NCBI RefSeq assembly: GCF_028372415.1
Contig: NC_092875.1
Location: 144,926,856-144,990,855 of the forward strand
DNA: 64,000 nucleotides
Origin: Notamacropus eugenii
Taxonomy: Eukaryota; Chordata; Mammalia; Diprotodontia; Macropodidae
Reading direction: 5' to 3'
The notes beneath the pieces are model-generated. The model made no database searches, was not told the origin of the DNA, and saw nothing but the letters and a program-made list of their open reading frames with translations. Shown piece by piece: positions 35,240-46,115 of this stretch. Numbering within the stretch: position 1 is the first letter of the stretch; the number at the start of each line of letters is the position of its first letter. Position numbers and translations under genes: made by a program.

Positions 35240-36550
35240 AGCAGTGTAGATCATGTCCTGCCTCCATCTTCCCTGTATTTTCAAGATGTTGTTTTCTCCT
35301 GATTGTCTTCCTACTTGTCTCAACGCTACATTTCTGTCTTTTCTGTAGGATCATTAACCATGTCCCTCCCCTAACTGAGGGGATAATCTAGCATTCTATC
35401 CTGCGTCTTGTTTTCTACCTGCTTTCACTCTCTATGGTCTCTTTATTCCTATTCACCAATCAATCAGTAAGCATTTATTTACTACTTGTCAGGCACTGTA
35501 CTAGTCACTGAGAACAGAAAAAGAAAATTAAAACACCCTCTGACCCAAGGAGCTCATATTCTATTTAGATGATGCCCAAATCTATATCTCCAGCCATTAT
35601 AATTTTGAGGTCAACTTCTATAAGACCATCTGTCATATAGATGATGCATTGACATCTCATACTCAATATATTCCTAACAGAACTCATTTTCTTTTTCCTT
35701 CAACTCATATTTCTTCCTGACCTAACTGTTTCTTTCAGCAGCCCCCCACCATTCTTTTAGTCCCCAGGGTTAGCAACCTTTGAATCATCCTTAATTCTTC
35801 ATTTTCTCTCTTCTCCTCTCCCTGTGTCTAAGCCCTGTTGATGTTTAGCTTCTCAACATGTCCTGCATCCATCCTTTCTCTCCACTCACAGTCCAGTGAA
35901 CCTAGCCCAATCTCTCCTCACCTCTTATGTAGAGTATTTCTATTGATATAGCCTCTAAGTTGGACTCCCTGAAACCAATGTCTCTTCTTAATCCATTAAC
36001 CAAACACGTGTTACTACCCTGTTTACTAACCGTCAGTGACTCCCTATTGCCTCTAACATATGATACAAGTGTGTGTGTCACCTAACGCTCTTCTCAATTA
36101 GGCTCCAAGCTTTCTTTTCAGACTGAGCTCACATTTCTCCTCACTGACGCTGTGTTCCAGTCAAACTGAAGGACCAGTCCTTCTCAATGCATGGCAATCA
36201 ACCTTTATAAAAGTTGAACCCCATGCCTGAAATGCTGTCCTTCCTCATCTCTGACTTTTGAGGTTCCTAATTCCCTTCAAGGCTCAATTCAGGTGCCACC
36301 TCCAACAATGAGGTTTTTTTCCTTCTCACTCCTCCAGGTTGTGAATGCTCACTTGGAATTTCTTTGCATTTATTTTGGATTTAATGCTATGGTGTTTGTG
36401 TGTGTCCATAAAAACATACACATGTATCTCTCAATTTTTTTTTCTCCTGATAGATTGTAAAGTCCTTGAGGATCAGGACTATATTACCTTTGTCTTTGTT
36501 TATATGAGGCCTAATAAAAGGTCTAGAATGGGATGGGAGCTTGCTAAATT
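35240..36550 (+). repeat. Long L2 fragment, about 1.2 kb
   Basis: Co-linear L2 phrases: 'gatgatgcccaaatctatat', 'catactcaatatattcctaa', 'aacctttgaatcatccttaa', 'gactccctattgcctctaac', 'ctaattcccttcaaggctca' and the 3' end 'gattgtaaagtccttgagga'. It includes the C-terminal reverse-transcriptase part in dead form. A short antisense L2 piece lies inside at 35458-35566. Confidence 0.85.
35458..35566 (-). repeat. L2 3' tip, antisense, nested in L2
   Basis: 'caatcaatcagtaagcattt', 'caggcactgtactagtcact' and 'gacccaaggagctcatattc' are antisense L2. The outer L2 reads through on both sides. Confidence 0.75.
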
Positions 36551-36689
36551 GAACTGAATTCCTGTTTTATAAGTGATGAAAGTGAGCCTCAGAACACAAA
36601 AAAGTTAAGGAAGGTGGAGATTAGCAAGAGAACACGAATAGTTATTAACTATCTCTCCTTTTCCCCTGACTCAGGAGAAAGGTAGGAGA

Positions 36690-36875
36690 CAATGTGTTAC
36701 CGTGGATTAGAAGCTGGAGCATGGGGATTGAATCCTAACTTTACTAGCTTATTACCTATGTGCTATTGAAAAGTTCTTTCTCTTCTCTTGGCATCAGTTC
36801 CATTAACTACAAAATCAGAAGCCTAGATTAGATGCCCTAGGAGCTCTCTCCTAGCTCTGTCTTTGATCGTGATTC
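36690..36875 (+). repeat. MIR-type SINE
   Basis: 'gaagctggagcatggggatt', 'gaatcctaactttactagct' and the 3' part 'gatgccctaggagctctctc', 'ctagctctgtctttgatcgt' fit a marsupial MIR-type SINE. Confidence 0.6.
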
Positions 36876-37420
36876 TCCTTTAATCCACTTTTTTGTCTGC
36901 CCTGGAAACAAAGCATGTTCCCCTTAAATAATTATCTTCTGACAACAGAGGCTGCTGTTTTAATGCAGGAAAACACCAAGAGGTGGTATAATTTTGTTCT
37001 AAAAATATTATTCTAAAAAGATGAGAGGGAATAAATAAACCAGCAAAAATGGTACATACAGGCTAAAAAACAAAAGCAATTTTTGCTCAAAGTTTTTGGA
37101 TTGCTTCAGAGTTTCTTTGGCATTCTACTAATTGTTTAGTGTGACTTGCACAAAACAGACATTTAATAAATACTTTGTTTCAGATATTTTAAAAATTTCT
37201 ATTTTATAAGATGAAAGGTTAGAAAAAAGTTGGAGATGTCAGAGTTACATGCAAATGGTGACAAAATTAGAAGGTTTTTAACTCTGTTTTCTGTTCTTCA
37301 GCTCTTTAGTGCCACACTTTTTAGGCAGGCATCACAAGGTAGGGTTTATGAAGGGTATTTGTTCAAAGACCACTTCCTTCTCTGAAAGTTCATTAAATAT
37401 ATTGATGTTTCCAGGTCTTG
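36876..37420. other. Mostly unassigned noncoding sequence
   Basis: A possible L2/MIR 3' tip lies at 37095-37175 (gacatttaataaatactttg). The rest is unrecognised. Confidence 0.4.
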
Positions 37421-37439
37421 AAATTTTTTTTTGTCTTTT

Positions 37440-37588
37440 TTTTTTGGAGGGAGGAGGACATGGCAAGTAGAGTTAAATGACTTGCCTGAACTCACACAGC
37501 AAGTGTCATGTATCTAAGGCTTAATTTGAACTCAGGTCCTCCTGAGTCAAGGGCCAGTGCTCTATTCCCTGCACAATCTTACTGCTTC
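37440..37588 (-). repeat. tRNA-derived SINE (THER/MIR-Mars type)
   Basis: Preceded by a T-run (antisense poly-A, 37424-37445), then 'gttaaatgacttgcctgaac', 'tcacacagcaagtgtcatgt', 'tttgaactcaggtcctcctg' and 'gggccagtgctctattccct'. Confidence 0.8.
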
Positions 37589-38245
37589 TTGAAATGTTTT
37601 TAATGGAAGAGATCTCTGAGGACTATGGGAGTGAGAGGAAGGAGGAGAGGTAAATCTAAGGCAGGGGTAGGAGTTGATTATAATGGTATTTGGAACATTG
37701 TAGACTAGAAAAGTTTGAGTTACTTTCCTAAGACAAATTAGTCTCTCTATGCTCCTACTTATTGTTAAAAAAAATAAAGATCGTACTTGAAAAATGGTAT
37801 GAGCATCTCAAGTCAAATTCTTTCTGTTAAGAAATTGTGTTTGGGGGGAGATTCTCTCCCATTGTTATAAAATGGTATTACTTAGGGAAAAGCTATAGGC
37901 CATTATTAATGTCCTCTAAAAATAGTGAATGGCTGAATTTTTTTAAAGTTTCAGTTCAATTTTTATACTAAATGAGAAAATTAATTAATTTGGGATAAGT
38001 ATAAATATTTTTATCCTAGCTAAAATATTAAACCAGGCAATTTTATAGGATGGAGAAATTAACTAATGTAACTTTCTTGTTGAGGCAGCATTTAATATGA
38101 TGCTTATCTCCAATTTCTTGTAAGAGTTGCAAAAATTAAAAAAAAAAGGTAGGCAAAGTTCTTAAAAAAACACATTCCACCAATCAAAATTCCCACAAAC
38201 GACTATGTAATAATACACATTTTTTTCCTTCCATTGGTGGAAGTT
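37589..38245. other. Unassigned AT-rich noncoding sequence
   Basis: Nothing recognisable. Confidence 0.45.
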
Positions 38246-38249
38246 TCTT

Positions 38250-38620
38250 GGGGCAATGTTAAAGAACACTGAATTTGCAGTCAGAAGACTTGGGTTTGAA
38301 TCTTGACTCTTTTGTTTACTACTCTGGTTGAATAACTTTAGCTCTCCATATCTCATTTAAAAAAAAATATAAAATGGGGGACTTTGACTATTAATTAACC
38401 AATAAATATTCTTTAAGTGTCTGCTATGTACCAGGTACTGTGTGATTAAGTGCTGGAAACATAAAGACAAATGTGAAACATGTAGAGCCCTCAAGGAGAT
38501 ACCTTCTAAAGGAGGGAACAATCTACACCTCTGTTAGTACCACATATTCTGTATGGACATCCAAGGTAGTTTTTGGGAGGATGACCATAAGGTCCTTTCT
38601 GCCTCTGAATCCTTGATACT
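38250..38620 (+). repeat. MIR-type SINE split by an L2 fragment
   Basis: Left part: 'tgcagtcagaagacttgggt' and 'ttgaatcttgactcttttgt', to 'aaatgggggactttgacta'. Right part resumes at about 38566 with 'aggtcctttctgcctctgaa' and 'tccttgatact', the end of the same SINE type. Confidence 0.6.
38393..38565 (-). repeat. L2 3' fragment, antisense, nested in SINE
   Basis: 'ctatgtaccaggtactgtgt', 'aagtgctggaaacataaaga' and 'gccctcaaggagataccttc' are antisense L2 placed between two halves of a MIR-type SINE. Confidence 0.65.
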
Positions 38621-39025
38621 ATCAATGTATAAACACATGACTATGTGTTTAAGTACATGTAGTATCCTTAGTATCCATACGTGTGTGTATCATGAAAATT
38701 TATTTTTTAAATTAACACTATAAATTAGATGTCCAAATGAATGGTTTTCTTACAAAGTAACCTTGACAAGAGGTGCCATATTAATTCTAATGTTTCTACA
38801 TTGCTCAAAATACTTTTGAGACTCTTCTTTTAACATTATCTTCAGAAGTTTTGTAGTAACACAAGATAATTATTCTAATTAATTATAGTAATTCTGGGCA
38901 AGTAGCTTAATTTTTCAGAGCTTCTTTTAAACAGGAGTAATAAAACATGCGCTGAAGACCTATCTTACAGGGTTGTATGGAAAGTTCTTGGTAACTCTTA
39001 AAAGGCTTAAAAAGCTGCTGCTCTT
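38621..39025. other. Unassigned AT-rich noncoding sequence
   Basis: Nothing recognisable. Confidence 0.45.
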
Positions 39026-39027
39026 TG

Positions 39028-39300
39028 GCCTTTATTCTTGAAGAGGACCATGATGTTAGGGAGGTGATGTCATGTGAATTGGACTTAAGTGAGAGAGGGC
39101 TGTGCAAAGTCACCAACCTTACTTTCTCCTCTGGAGCCCTTTGGGTCCAGTGGCCAGATATGGATCAGGACAGATGGAGATGGCCCAGGATTCAGTGGGG
39201 GATGTTAGCTTTTTCAAGCTAAGGTCTTTAACAGTTCTGTTTGACAGTGATTAAGCCTAGGTAAGAAATGAGGCAGAGAACGGCCTCTTCAAAAAGAAAA
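39028..39300 (-). repeat. RTE-related repeat or SINE tail, antisense
   Basis: 'ttcttgaagaggaccatgat' and 'gggaggtgatgtcatgtgaa', then 'gagggctgtgcaaagtcacc' and 'tctggagccctttgggtcca', are the reverse complement of the tail shared by the SINEs at 41982-42293 and 46307-46572. It runs on into 'gattaagcctaggtaagaaa', which those two SINEs lack. Confidence 0.6.
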
Positions 39301-39499
39301 TAGATCTGGGAGGGGAAAATCCTCAAGGTTTCTGGCTAAAACAGAAACAATAGTTATTTATCTTCATTCTGAGCCAATCAGGGCCCAAACAGCAACCAAG
39401 TATGGATTCGTCTGGGACCACAGTGATTTGGGGTTAAGGCTAGTCTTTAAGATGAAAAACTAAAACAAAAAGACTACATAAAATTATTATTAGCATTTT

Positions 39500-39680
39500 C
39501 AATAATTCAGTTCAACAAACATGAAGAGCCTGAAAAATGCAAAACACTACAAGCCACTGGGAATACAAAGTCAAAGAATCAGTCCCTGACCTCAACAATT
39601 TTATATCTACTGTTCAGATGCAACATGTGAATAAATAAGTAAATACAAAGTCGAAACAAAGCAGTTTCAGGATATAGGCT
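39500..39680 (-). repeat. L2 3' fragment, antisense
   Basis: 'actgggaatacaaagtcaaa', 'agtccctgacctcaacaatt' and 'caacatgtgaataaataagt' match antisense L2. Confidence 0.6.
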
Positions 39681-39987
39681 GTGCTGATTGTAGGGAAGGG
39701 CAAAGCCCAGAAAGACTGAATTTGGTGGCACCTGATATTTTCTTTGAAATAAGCTAGGTGTTTTATGAGGTCAAGGCCAGGATGTCATCCATTCACTGGG
39801 ATGAAAATATATTATTAATGAGGGCATTCAAAAGATTGTGTCTCAAGCACTGTAAGGCAATTTTAGAAGAACTCTCAGAATGTTTTTTTAAACAAAGGCC
39901 TTATCCTTCTAACATATTCTTAGCCTTCTTCCAAAAACAAAACATAATGCTTTTTATGCATATGGAAAGGTGGTGATGGGGGCCTTA

Positions 39988-40170
39988 CACTTGTGATTTC
40001 ACTAGTACACAGTGAAATTGGTGAGCAAACTCCTTTTACCAATGTTCATCAATTTGTGGTCATAGAAAGTTGCCTAGGCCACCGAGAGATTAAGTGAGTC
40101 ACACGCTAGGACTTGAACCTAGGTATTCATGACTCTGAAGACCAGCATGCTATGTACTAAACCATACTAA
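39988..40170 (-). repeat. SINE with 'cacaggtc'-type tail, antisense
   Basis: Starts 'acttgtgatttcactagtac', then 'gcctaggccaccgagagatt', 'ggacttgaacctaggtattc' and 'actaaaccatacta'. The same family occurs in sense at 45930-46115 and antisense at 47094-47270. Confidence 0.65.
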
Positions 40171-40214
40171 TTCACGATTTAAAAAAGTACAATAAATTAT
40201 TCATTTTTTATTTA

Positions 40215-40800
40215 AATTCATAGTCTTTTCCATCTTTCTCCATCCCCCAACCCAACTAACCATAGCTCCAATGCGATATTCACAATATCCTGGTGCAATT
40301 CTGAATCTTGAAATACAACAAGCCCTCCACATGGAAGACAAAACCAAAACATATATTCAGACACCAGAAAGCCAAATCCATCATAGTAACAAAAATCCAT
40401 ACACAATAACAGTGCAGAGACCAACACTACTTCCAAGCTTTCCCACTGTCAGGCTTCCCACAAACCAGCTCCTGTAAACAAAGTCACACACAAGCTCTCT
40501 CACTCATGCTAGCCAGCTGCCTGCTTGCCTGCACCCTTCCTAGCTCTGGCTGCTCTCACCAATTTTCTCTCAGCTGTGCTCTAGCTCCAATTCTTTCTGT
40601 TCCACCCTTCCTCCTTCACCCCTTCTTGTTCCATGTGACTTGGACTTGTATGATTCAGGCTTCCAAGTGATGTAAGCAGGTCACATGGGCCTATTTATTA
40701 ATGGATGGGAAAGATCTTCTCATTAATAAGCAAAATTATATTAACAATAAGCAAAAGTGTATTAGCAATACACTAACCCTCCCTTGGAACCAAGAAAAAC
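40215..40800 (-). mobile_element. Candidate solo LTR of an endogenous retrovirus
   Basis: Read on the minus strand, the segment has a mixed-composition body, a terminal part with an AATATA-type poly-A context (about 40345-40355) and a trailing conserved-looking segment around 40215-40330. No gag, pol or env homology is seen beside it, so if it is an LTR it is solo. Ends and duplications could not be set. Assignment is by texture and partial recognition. Confidence 0.35.
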
Positions 40801-41776
40801 ACCAAGTTAACTACTTTTAAGGACCTCAATTATTTGCATGTATGCAGTTTGGTATGTCTATTTGAAAAAAATCATTATGTTGCTGTAAAATATATGTGCA
40901 CATATGTATTGATAGTAATCAGCAAAGAAAATAAAAAAAAAAAAACCTCAAACCTAACAATACTTAGTCATTGTTTCCCCTCTGCTCCTGCTAGTTAGCT
41001 TCATTTTAAGTATCTGTTGCTTTGTTCAGATAAATTCATTGGTTCCAGTCTTCAAATTCTACATTTTTTCCCCTTCTCACCTTTGAGTCCTCTTTTAAAA
41101 CCCAGAACCTCATTGAGCATGGGGTCCTTTTGCCTTTTCCCTTGCCTCAGCTGGCCTTTGGCTTCTGCCCTGGATACACTGGTCCTCCAGCAGGTTCAGA
41201 TTATATACATACTAGTCAGAAAGAAGTTCAAATATAATCAGGGTAAAAAGTAGGATCTCGCAACTCTGCGTGGTGATTGACAGTAAAAGTGACTTCATGT
41301 GTTATAGAATCAGCTTATTGTAATGGTGTATCAATTGGAATGCCAATTCTTTAAGAGTTCCTAGAAGGTGGAAAAGTGCTACTCCTTTTGAATATACTGC
41401 TATTAAAAATGAGTTAGTACCCATCCTGATTGGGTAACAAGTGCCTTAGCTTGTTCAGTAACAGGGAGAACTCTAGAGTATGACTTGGATTGGTTTTGTC
41501 TAGGTCAGTCATGTTGCTGCATTTCAACACTTGGCTTTTCCTTGCTAATAACTACTAAATTTTCATTTTCATTAAATTAATTTTTGTTATTAATAATTCA
41601 TTAATTTTTATTTGTTTCCCTTCACATTATAGTACTAACATTCTTCTCTTCTGTTGTGTACTAAAGTGAATCTCCTTGGATTTTACTGAGTGTTTGAAAT
41701 GGGTGCCTCTCTTTTTCCACCTAGTCACATCTTCTTTATCTTTTTGCACACTGATTTCTTTACTTTTCCAAAACTG
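40801..41776. other. Unassigned noncoding sequence
   Basis: An A13 run at 40934-40946 may mark the end of an unrecognised retroposed copy. No repeat family or coding domain recognised in the rest. Confidence 0.4.
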
Positions 41777-41805
41777 CTATGGACACTAGGTATAAGTGTC
41801 CATAG
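41777..41805. repeat. Perfect 11-bp inverted repeat, 7-nt loop
   Basis: Arms ctatggacact (41777-41787) and agtgtccatag (41795-41805) are exact complements around aggtata. The loop motif 'actaggtata' recurs at about 41820 beside related ATAC-rich text. Confidence 0.8.
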
Positions 41806-41859
41806 GTAGTGTTCAAGATACTAGGTATAATCTTATACTAAGGTATAAGAAGGCACTCT

Positions 41860-42540
41860 TTTCTAGTTCAAACCAGCATTCCCTCCCTCCAGTTCATGTT
41901 ACTTCTAGTTTTACCTTCTAGTACTAGTTCTATTCACACTCCTGTTGGATTAATCTTTCTTATGCATCTATCTGGTCATGTTGGGGGCAGCTAGGTGGTG
42001 CCGTGAATAGAACACCAGTGCAGGAGTCAGGAGGACCTGAGTTCAAATCTCACCTCAGACACTTGACACTCACTAGCTGTGTGACCTTGAGCAAGTCACT
42101 TAACCCCAATTGCTTCATCATGGGTCATCTCCAGTCATCCTGATGAATATCTGGTCACTGGATTCAGATGGCTCTGGAGGAGAAGTGAGACTGGTGACCT
42201 GCACAGCCCTCTCTCACTCAAAATGAAGTGCAAGTCATGTCATCATTTCTCAGATGGCATGGTCTTCTTCAGCAACAAAGCATGAACACACACATCTGGT
42301 CATGTCATAGAAGCTCCCTATTGTCTCTAGCTTCCTTCAAGGCTGCTCAGGTCTTCTACCACCTTTTATACAAAGTCTTGATTTGCTCAGCTACTAGTGC
42401 CTTAGCTCTCAAATTATTTTGCATCTAATTTGAATATATTTTATATATGCCCATATATGTGCAAGTTTTCTCCTCTCTATATATTATAAACTCCACAAGG
42501 GTTTGTAATTTCCTACCCACCAAGAAATTTGTATAAACTT
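41860..42540 (+). repeat. L2 fragment split by a SINE
   Basis: Left: 'ctgttggattaatctttctt', 'atctggtcatgt'. Right: 'agaagctccctattgtctct', 'agcttccttcaaggctgctc', 'cagctactagtgccttagct' and a 3' end near 42480-42530. It is continuous in L2 once the 41982-42293 SINE is removed. Confidence 0.75.
41982..42293 (+). repeat. tRNA-derived SINE with RTE-type tail and 12-bp TSD
   Basis: Head 'gggggcagctaggtggtgcc', core 'gagttcaaatctcacctcag', 'ctagctgtgtgaccttgagc', 'aagtcacttaaccccaattg', then tail 'gatggctctggaggagaagt', 'ctggtgacctgcacagccct' and 'ggtcttcttcagcaacaaag'. It is flanked by the exact 12-bp duplication atctggtcatgt at 41970-41981 and 42294-42305. Confidence 0.92.
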
Positions 42541-42701
42541 CCACTGCTAGGCTGGCCAACTAGAAGTTGCAAGGCATGCTGAGGGAGTGATATGATCATC
42601 ATGTGTCACACAAGTCAAACTTCCACCAGCTCCTCTCCGACTTAGATAGGATTAGCTCAGGGCCTTGTACCTCAAAGCAGTTAGCCTTACATTTATTCTG
42701 A

Positions 42702-43082
42702 AATCTAAATTCATCATCAATAGGGGGTTGGAGGAGGGATGAAACGTTTGTGGAGAAAGGGTCATCCCCGCCATTACCAATTGCCTACCAAAATGCAACT
42801 TATGTGGCAAGCAAACCAGTGTGGATGGAGCAGGAAGAAGTCCTAATGGAGAAACAGGGTGACATGTGCCAAGTGAGTCAAACCACTGTCATCACCTCCC
42901 CTCAGTCCCAGAAGGAGATATCTCAGAACCTTGTTTCTAACAACCTTGGGAGTAGTAGTGACCCCCCAGACTATCGGCTCTACTTCCTGCCTGACCCCTG
43001 TATCTACCACTTGGGGACAACCCTTGAAGAGAGCAATTTACATCCCCAGCACTCCTGCCATAACCCACTGACATTAGCATAA
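42702..43082 (+). other. Unexplained open frame, about 126 codons
   Basis: The frame is open from after a TGA at 42699-42701 to TAA at 43080-43082 in sequence richer in G+C than its surroundings. The first ATG in frame is at Met25 counted from the GTG at 42750 (VWMEQEEVLMEKQGDM). The predicted peptide is Ser/Gln/Pro-rich with SQTTVITSPQSQKEISQN and SSSDPPDYRLYFLPDPC. I recognise no domain, signal peptide or membrane segment. No clear splice sites or poly-A tail bound it. It may be a decayed processed gene copy, an exon of an unknown transcript, a fragment of an unlisted repeat, or chance. Confidence 0.3.
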
Positions 43083-43219
43083 TAACAATACCGTTCTCCC
43101 TTGCACGTTGTAGGGTCACCTCCATAAGCTGGAAAACCTGCATAAAAAATTTTGATCCTCCCTTTGTACCAGAGAAGTCTGAATTATTATGGCATTAAAA
43201 GATAAAATATATTGATATT

Positions 43220-43220
<1 letters not shown>

Positions 43221-43280
<60 letters not shown>
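43221..43280. repeat. Compound (CT)20-(AT)10 microsatellite
   Basis: Forty bases of pure CT followed directly by twenty of pure AT. Confidence 0.97.
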
Positions 43281-43449
43281 TGTTCTTTGCATTTCTGAAT
43301 TTCTAAACTTTTTCTGTGTCACCTGCTGGCCTCCACTTACTGTCTGTGACTTTAGTGAAACTCCCTAAAATTTCCATTTAATTTCATATGCTAGCCCGTA
43401 ATATATTGAAACCGGTAGGGTAAAAGTAGCATTGTGGAAGGGATAACTG

Positions 43450-43720
43450 TAATTGTTATTATTATTGCTATCTAACACTTGAAGTTTGCAAAACCCTTTG
43501 CAAATATTATCTTATTTTCACTCTCAGAACAGTCCTAGTAAATGGGAGCTGCTATTACCCCCATTTTATTGATAAGCAAGACAGCAAGATACAGAGAAGT
43601 GTCACAGAATTGTCCAGTGTCACAGAATTTGCAAGTTACTTCTGAGTCTAGATTTGAACTCAGATATTCCTTACTCCAGGACAAATGTTCTATCCCTTGA
43701 GCCACTTGATTGCCTTTAAA
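43450..43720 (-). repeat. MIR/THER-type SINE, near full length
   Basis: Antisense order: 'aagtttgcaaaaccctttgc', 'aaatattatcttattttcac', 'acccccattttattgataag', 'gatttgaactcagatattcc' and 'cccttgagccacttgattgc'. Confidence 0.8.
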
Positions 43721-43984
43721 TGCCAGGGACAAGCAAGTGTCTAAACCCAACCAGCAGACTCTACTTCCAAATCATCTCAATCTAGGAAAACAGCCCTTGT
43801 CCAGATGTGACCAGACAACAGCATGAGCCAAGTTTACAGACTTTGCTTCCTCAGTAACCACGGATCTGGAAAAGCTGGAAAGGAAAGTGTTCAATACAAA
43901 AGTTGTTGGCGGATATGGTTATTAAGTAAATTGCCATTTCCCTGGCCTCTCTAACTTAAAGACCATGGAGACTTTCCATTGGAA

Positions 43985-44335
43985 TTGTACCTATTAATGT
44001 TGTTTATCTCTTTAGAATGTGAGCTCCCTGAGAGCAAGAATTATCTTGCTCTTCTGTCTGTATCCTTAATACTTAACACACCGCACTGAACATAGCAAGT
44101 GTTTAATAAATGTTTTTCATTCATTAGTTTATTGAGGGCAGAGATTGCTTCACCTTTGTCTTTGATTCTCCAAAGATTACCACAGTGCCTGGCACAAATT
44201 TAGTAAATGTTTATTGATTTTTTGAGATAATTTCCAAGTCCTCTGTTTCACATTTAGTATGGTCCCATATCTGACACCACACCACCTTTCTAGCCTTATG
44301 CCACAGCACTCTACTTTGTTCATGCTTTAATCTAG
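43985..44335 (+). repeat. Two L2 3' ends in tandem plus L2 piece
   Basis: First 3' end: 'agaatgtgagctccctgaga', to 'gtgtttaataaatgtttttc' (about 44115). Second: 'gagggcagagattgcttcac', 'acagtgcctggcacaaattt', to 'aaatgtttattga' (about 44218). An earlier L2 part follows (to about 44335). Confidence 0.75.
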
Positions 44336-45735
44336 TGTAATGGAGACTGCTTAAGATGGCATTGCCCATGTGGAAAGGATTTCAGAATAATCTCCCATAG
44401 TTTTATATAGGATTCTTATTTTGGGATACACGGATTTCATTGATATTTATGCCTGCTCTGTTTTTGTTTCAAAGGTTGTTTTGTTGTTTGGTGGTGTTAT
44501 TTGTTTTGGGTGGATCTTTTCTGTTCTTTTGTTTTTGAAAGATGGCATCAGAAGTTCATGACTTCCTTAGGTGCATTTCTCATAAATTCAAAATTGTAGA
44601 GGCCTCTGTTTATGGTCACAAATATTACCTCATTTCAAGAAATGAAATATTTTAAAGCACTTAGCATAGTAGACTGTAGGTATGTTAATAAAAATTGTTT
44701 CCTTCCCTCCTCATGTATGAGAGCTTATTATCAGAAGGGTATTGTACTAGCACAATTTCATTTATAAAATGTCCTATGCATGGAAACCCAGAATAGCACA
44801 GTAGTGAAACTCCCATGTATAGTGACACATATGTGGGTATGTGTATGTCTGTGGGTAGCCCCATCATTCATGGCTTGACATAGATGAAATTTTGTAATCC
44901 AAGTCTTCACAAAAGAAATCACCTTTGCTAATATTTTAAATATGATATATGTTTATTTTCCTTAAAAATATTTTATTTCAAACCTCCCCTTCAGGAACTG
45001 GGTCGGCTTACGACTGCTGCCTCAGTGTAGCCTGTTTCCAAAGAACAGAATATTCACTGAGATTCTCTGTGAGAGGACAGATGGATTCTGTCTTATTGTT
45101 TAAGACATGAAACCACAGGTGACACCTGATATATGATAATAAAGAGCACCCATCAAGTAATCAGCCGTTGGCCTTTCTTTCTGTGATGTCATCAGCCTGC
45201 AGGTGGCTTACCTGTGAATCCTTGAGATTCCGAATAAAATGGTGTGCATTGTCAAGGGGCTCACATGGGATACTTTTATCTCTCCATCTGTGTGGTCTCT
45301 GTTGTGATGATTTTGGACCTGAGCCATTCCCATCTCTATGCTTGGTTTACAGAAAGTTATCAGCAATTGTCTGGGGCCTTGTTTATCCTTCTCTGTCCTT
45401 TTCCTAAATATCATCTCAGGTCATTTTCATTAACTCAGTTCATTTATATTATTAATTGCAATACCAATGATTTTAGGGCTAAATTTGTGAAATAATCAAT
45501 AAGCATTATAAGAAACATTGGGCTTCTTTCCATGGATTGTGTTCTAATACAGCCTGTCCATGTTCAGAGACACACCTTTGTCTTATATTTTTAAAGTATC
45601 ATCTCAGACAACATGAAGCTATCTAAAAATAAAGCTGTGATGGAAAGGAAATGGAATTTTTTAAAAGAGTATTCTATGTTAAAATCAACAACATGGTCTT
45701 TTGCATGCATGTTTGTGTTTATATGAGACACTACA
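44336..45735. other. Unassigned noncoding sequence, includes conserved-looking core
   Basis: No repeat family recognised. 45000-45530 is dense and non-repetitive and is listed separately. Confidence 0.45.
45000..45530. promoter_or_regulatory. Candidate conserved noncoding element
   Basis: Non-repetitive, moderately G+C-richer text with retained CpGs (actgggtcggcttacgactg; aatcagccgttggcc) and CRE- and E-box-like cores (tgatgtcatcag; gcaggtggc). Overlapping short frames on both strands lack family features. The inference rests on texture only. Confidence 0.35.
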
Positions 45736-45739
45736 GTGG

Positions 45740-45900
45740 AGTGGAATCTGGAGGGAGCTTGGTACAAATTCTGCCGGTTGCATGTAGTTTCAGAATTACA
45801 GGCAAGTCTTTCTGGGGCTACAACTTCCAAATCAGCAAAATAGGGATAATACCAGTAGCACCTTACTTATAGGGTTGCTGTGAAGATCCAGGGAAATAAG
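45740..45900 (+). repeat. MIR-type SINE 3' part
   Basis: 'gtttcagaattacaggcaag', 'ccaaatcagcaaaataggga', 'taataccagtagcaccttac' and 'agggttgctgtgaagatcca' follow MIR. Confidence 0.65.
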
Positions 45901-45929
45901 GTATAAGAGGAATATAGGAAAGATGAGAA

Positions 45930-46115
45930 ACAGCCTAGTATAGAACAGAGGTAGCACTAAATCAAGGAGATCTGGGTTCAAGTGTTGCTGCTGACAAATC
46001 CTGGACAAGCCCCTTAACTTCTCAATGCCCCAGGAAACTGTCTAAGATGAGCAGAATAGCAATAGTGGCAGATTCTTCGCCTGGGAATTCCCTAAATCCA
46101 TGAAATCACAGGTTT
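45930..46115 (+). repeat. SINE with 'cacaggtc'-type tail
   Basis: 'gagatctgggttcaagtgtt', 'ctggacaagccccttaactt', 'ctcaatgccccaggaaactg' and tail 'ctgggaattccctaaatcca', 'tgaaatcacaggtt'. Confidence 0.7.
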
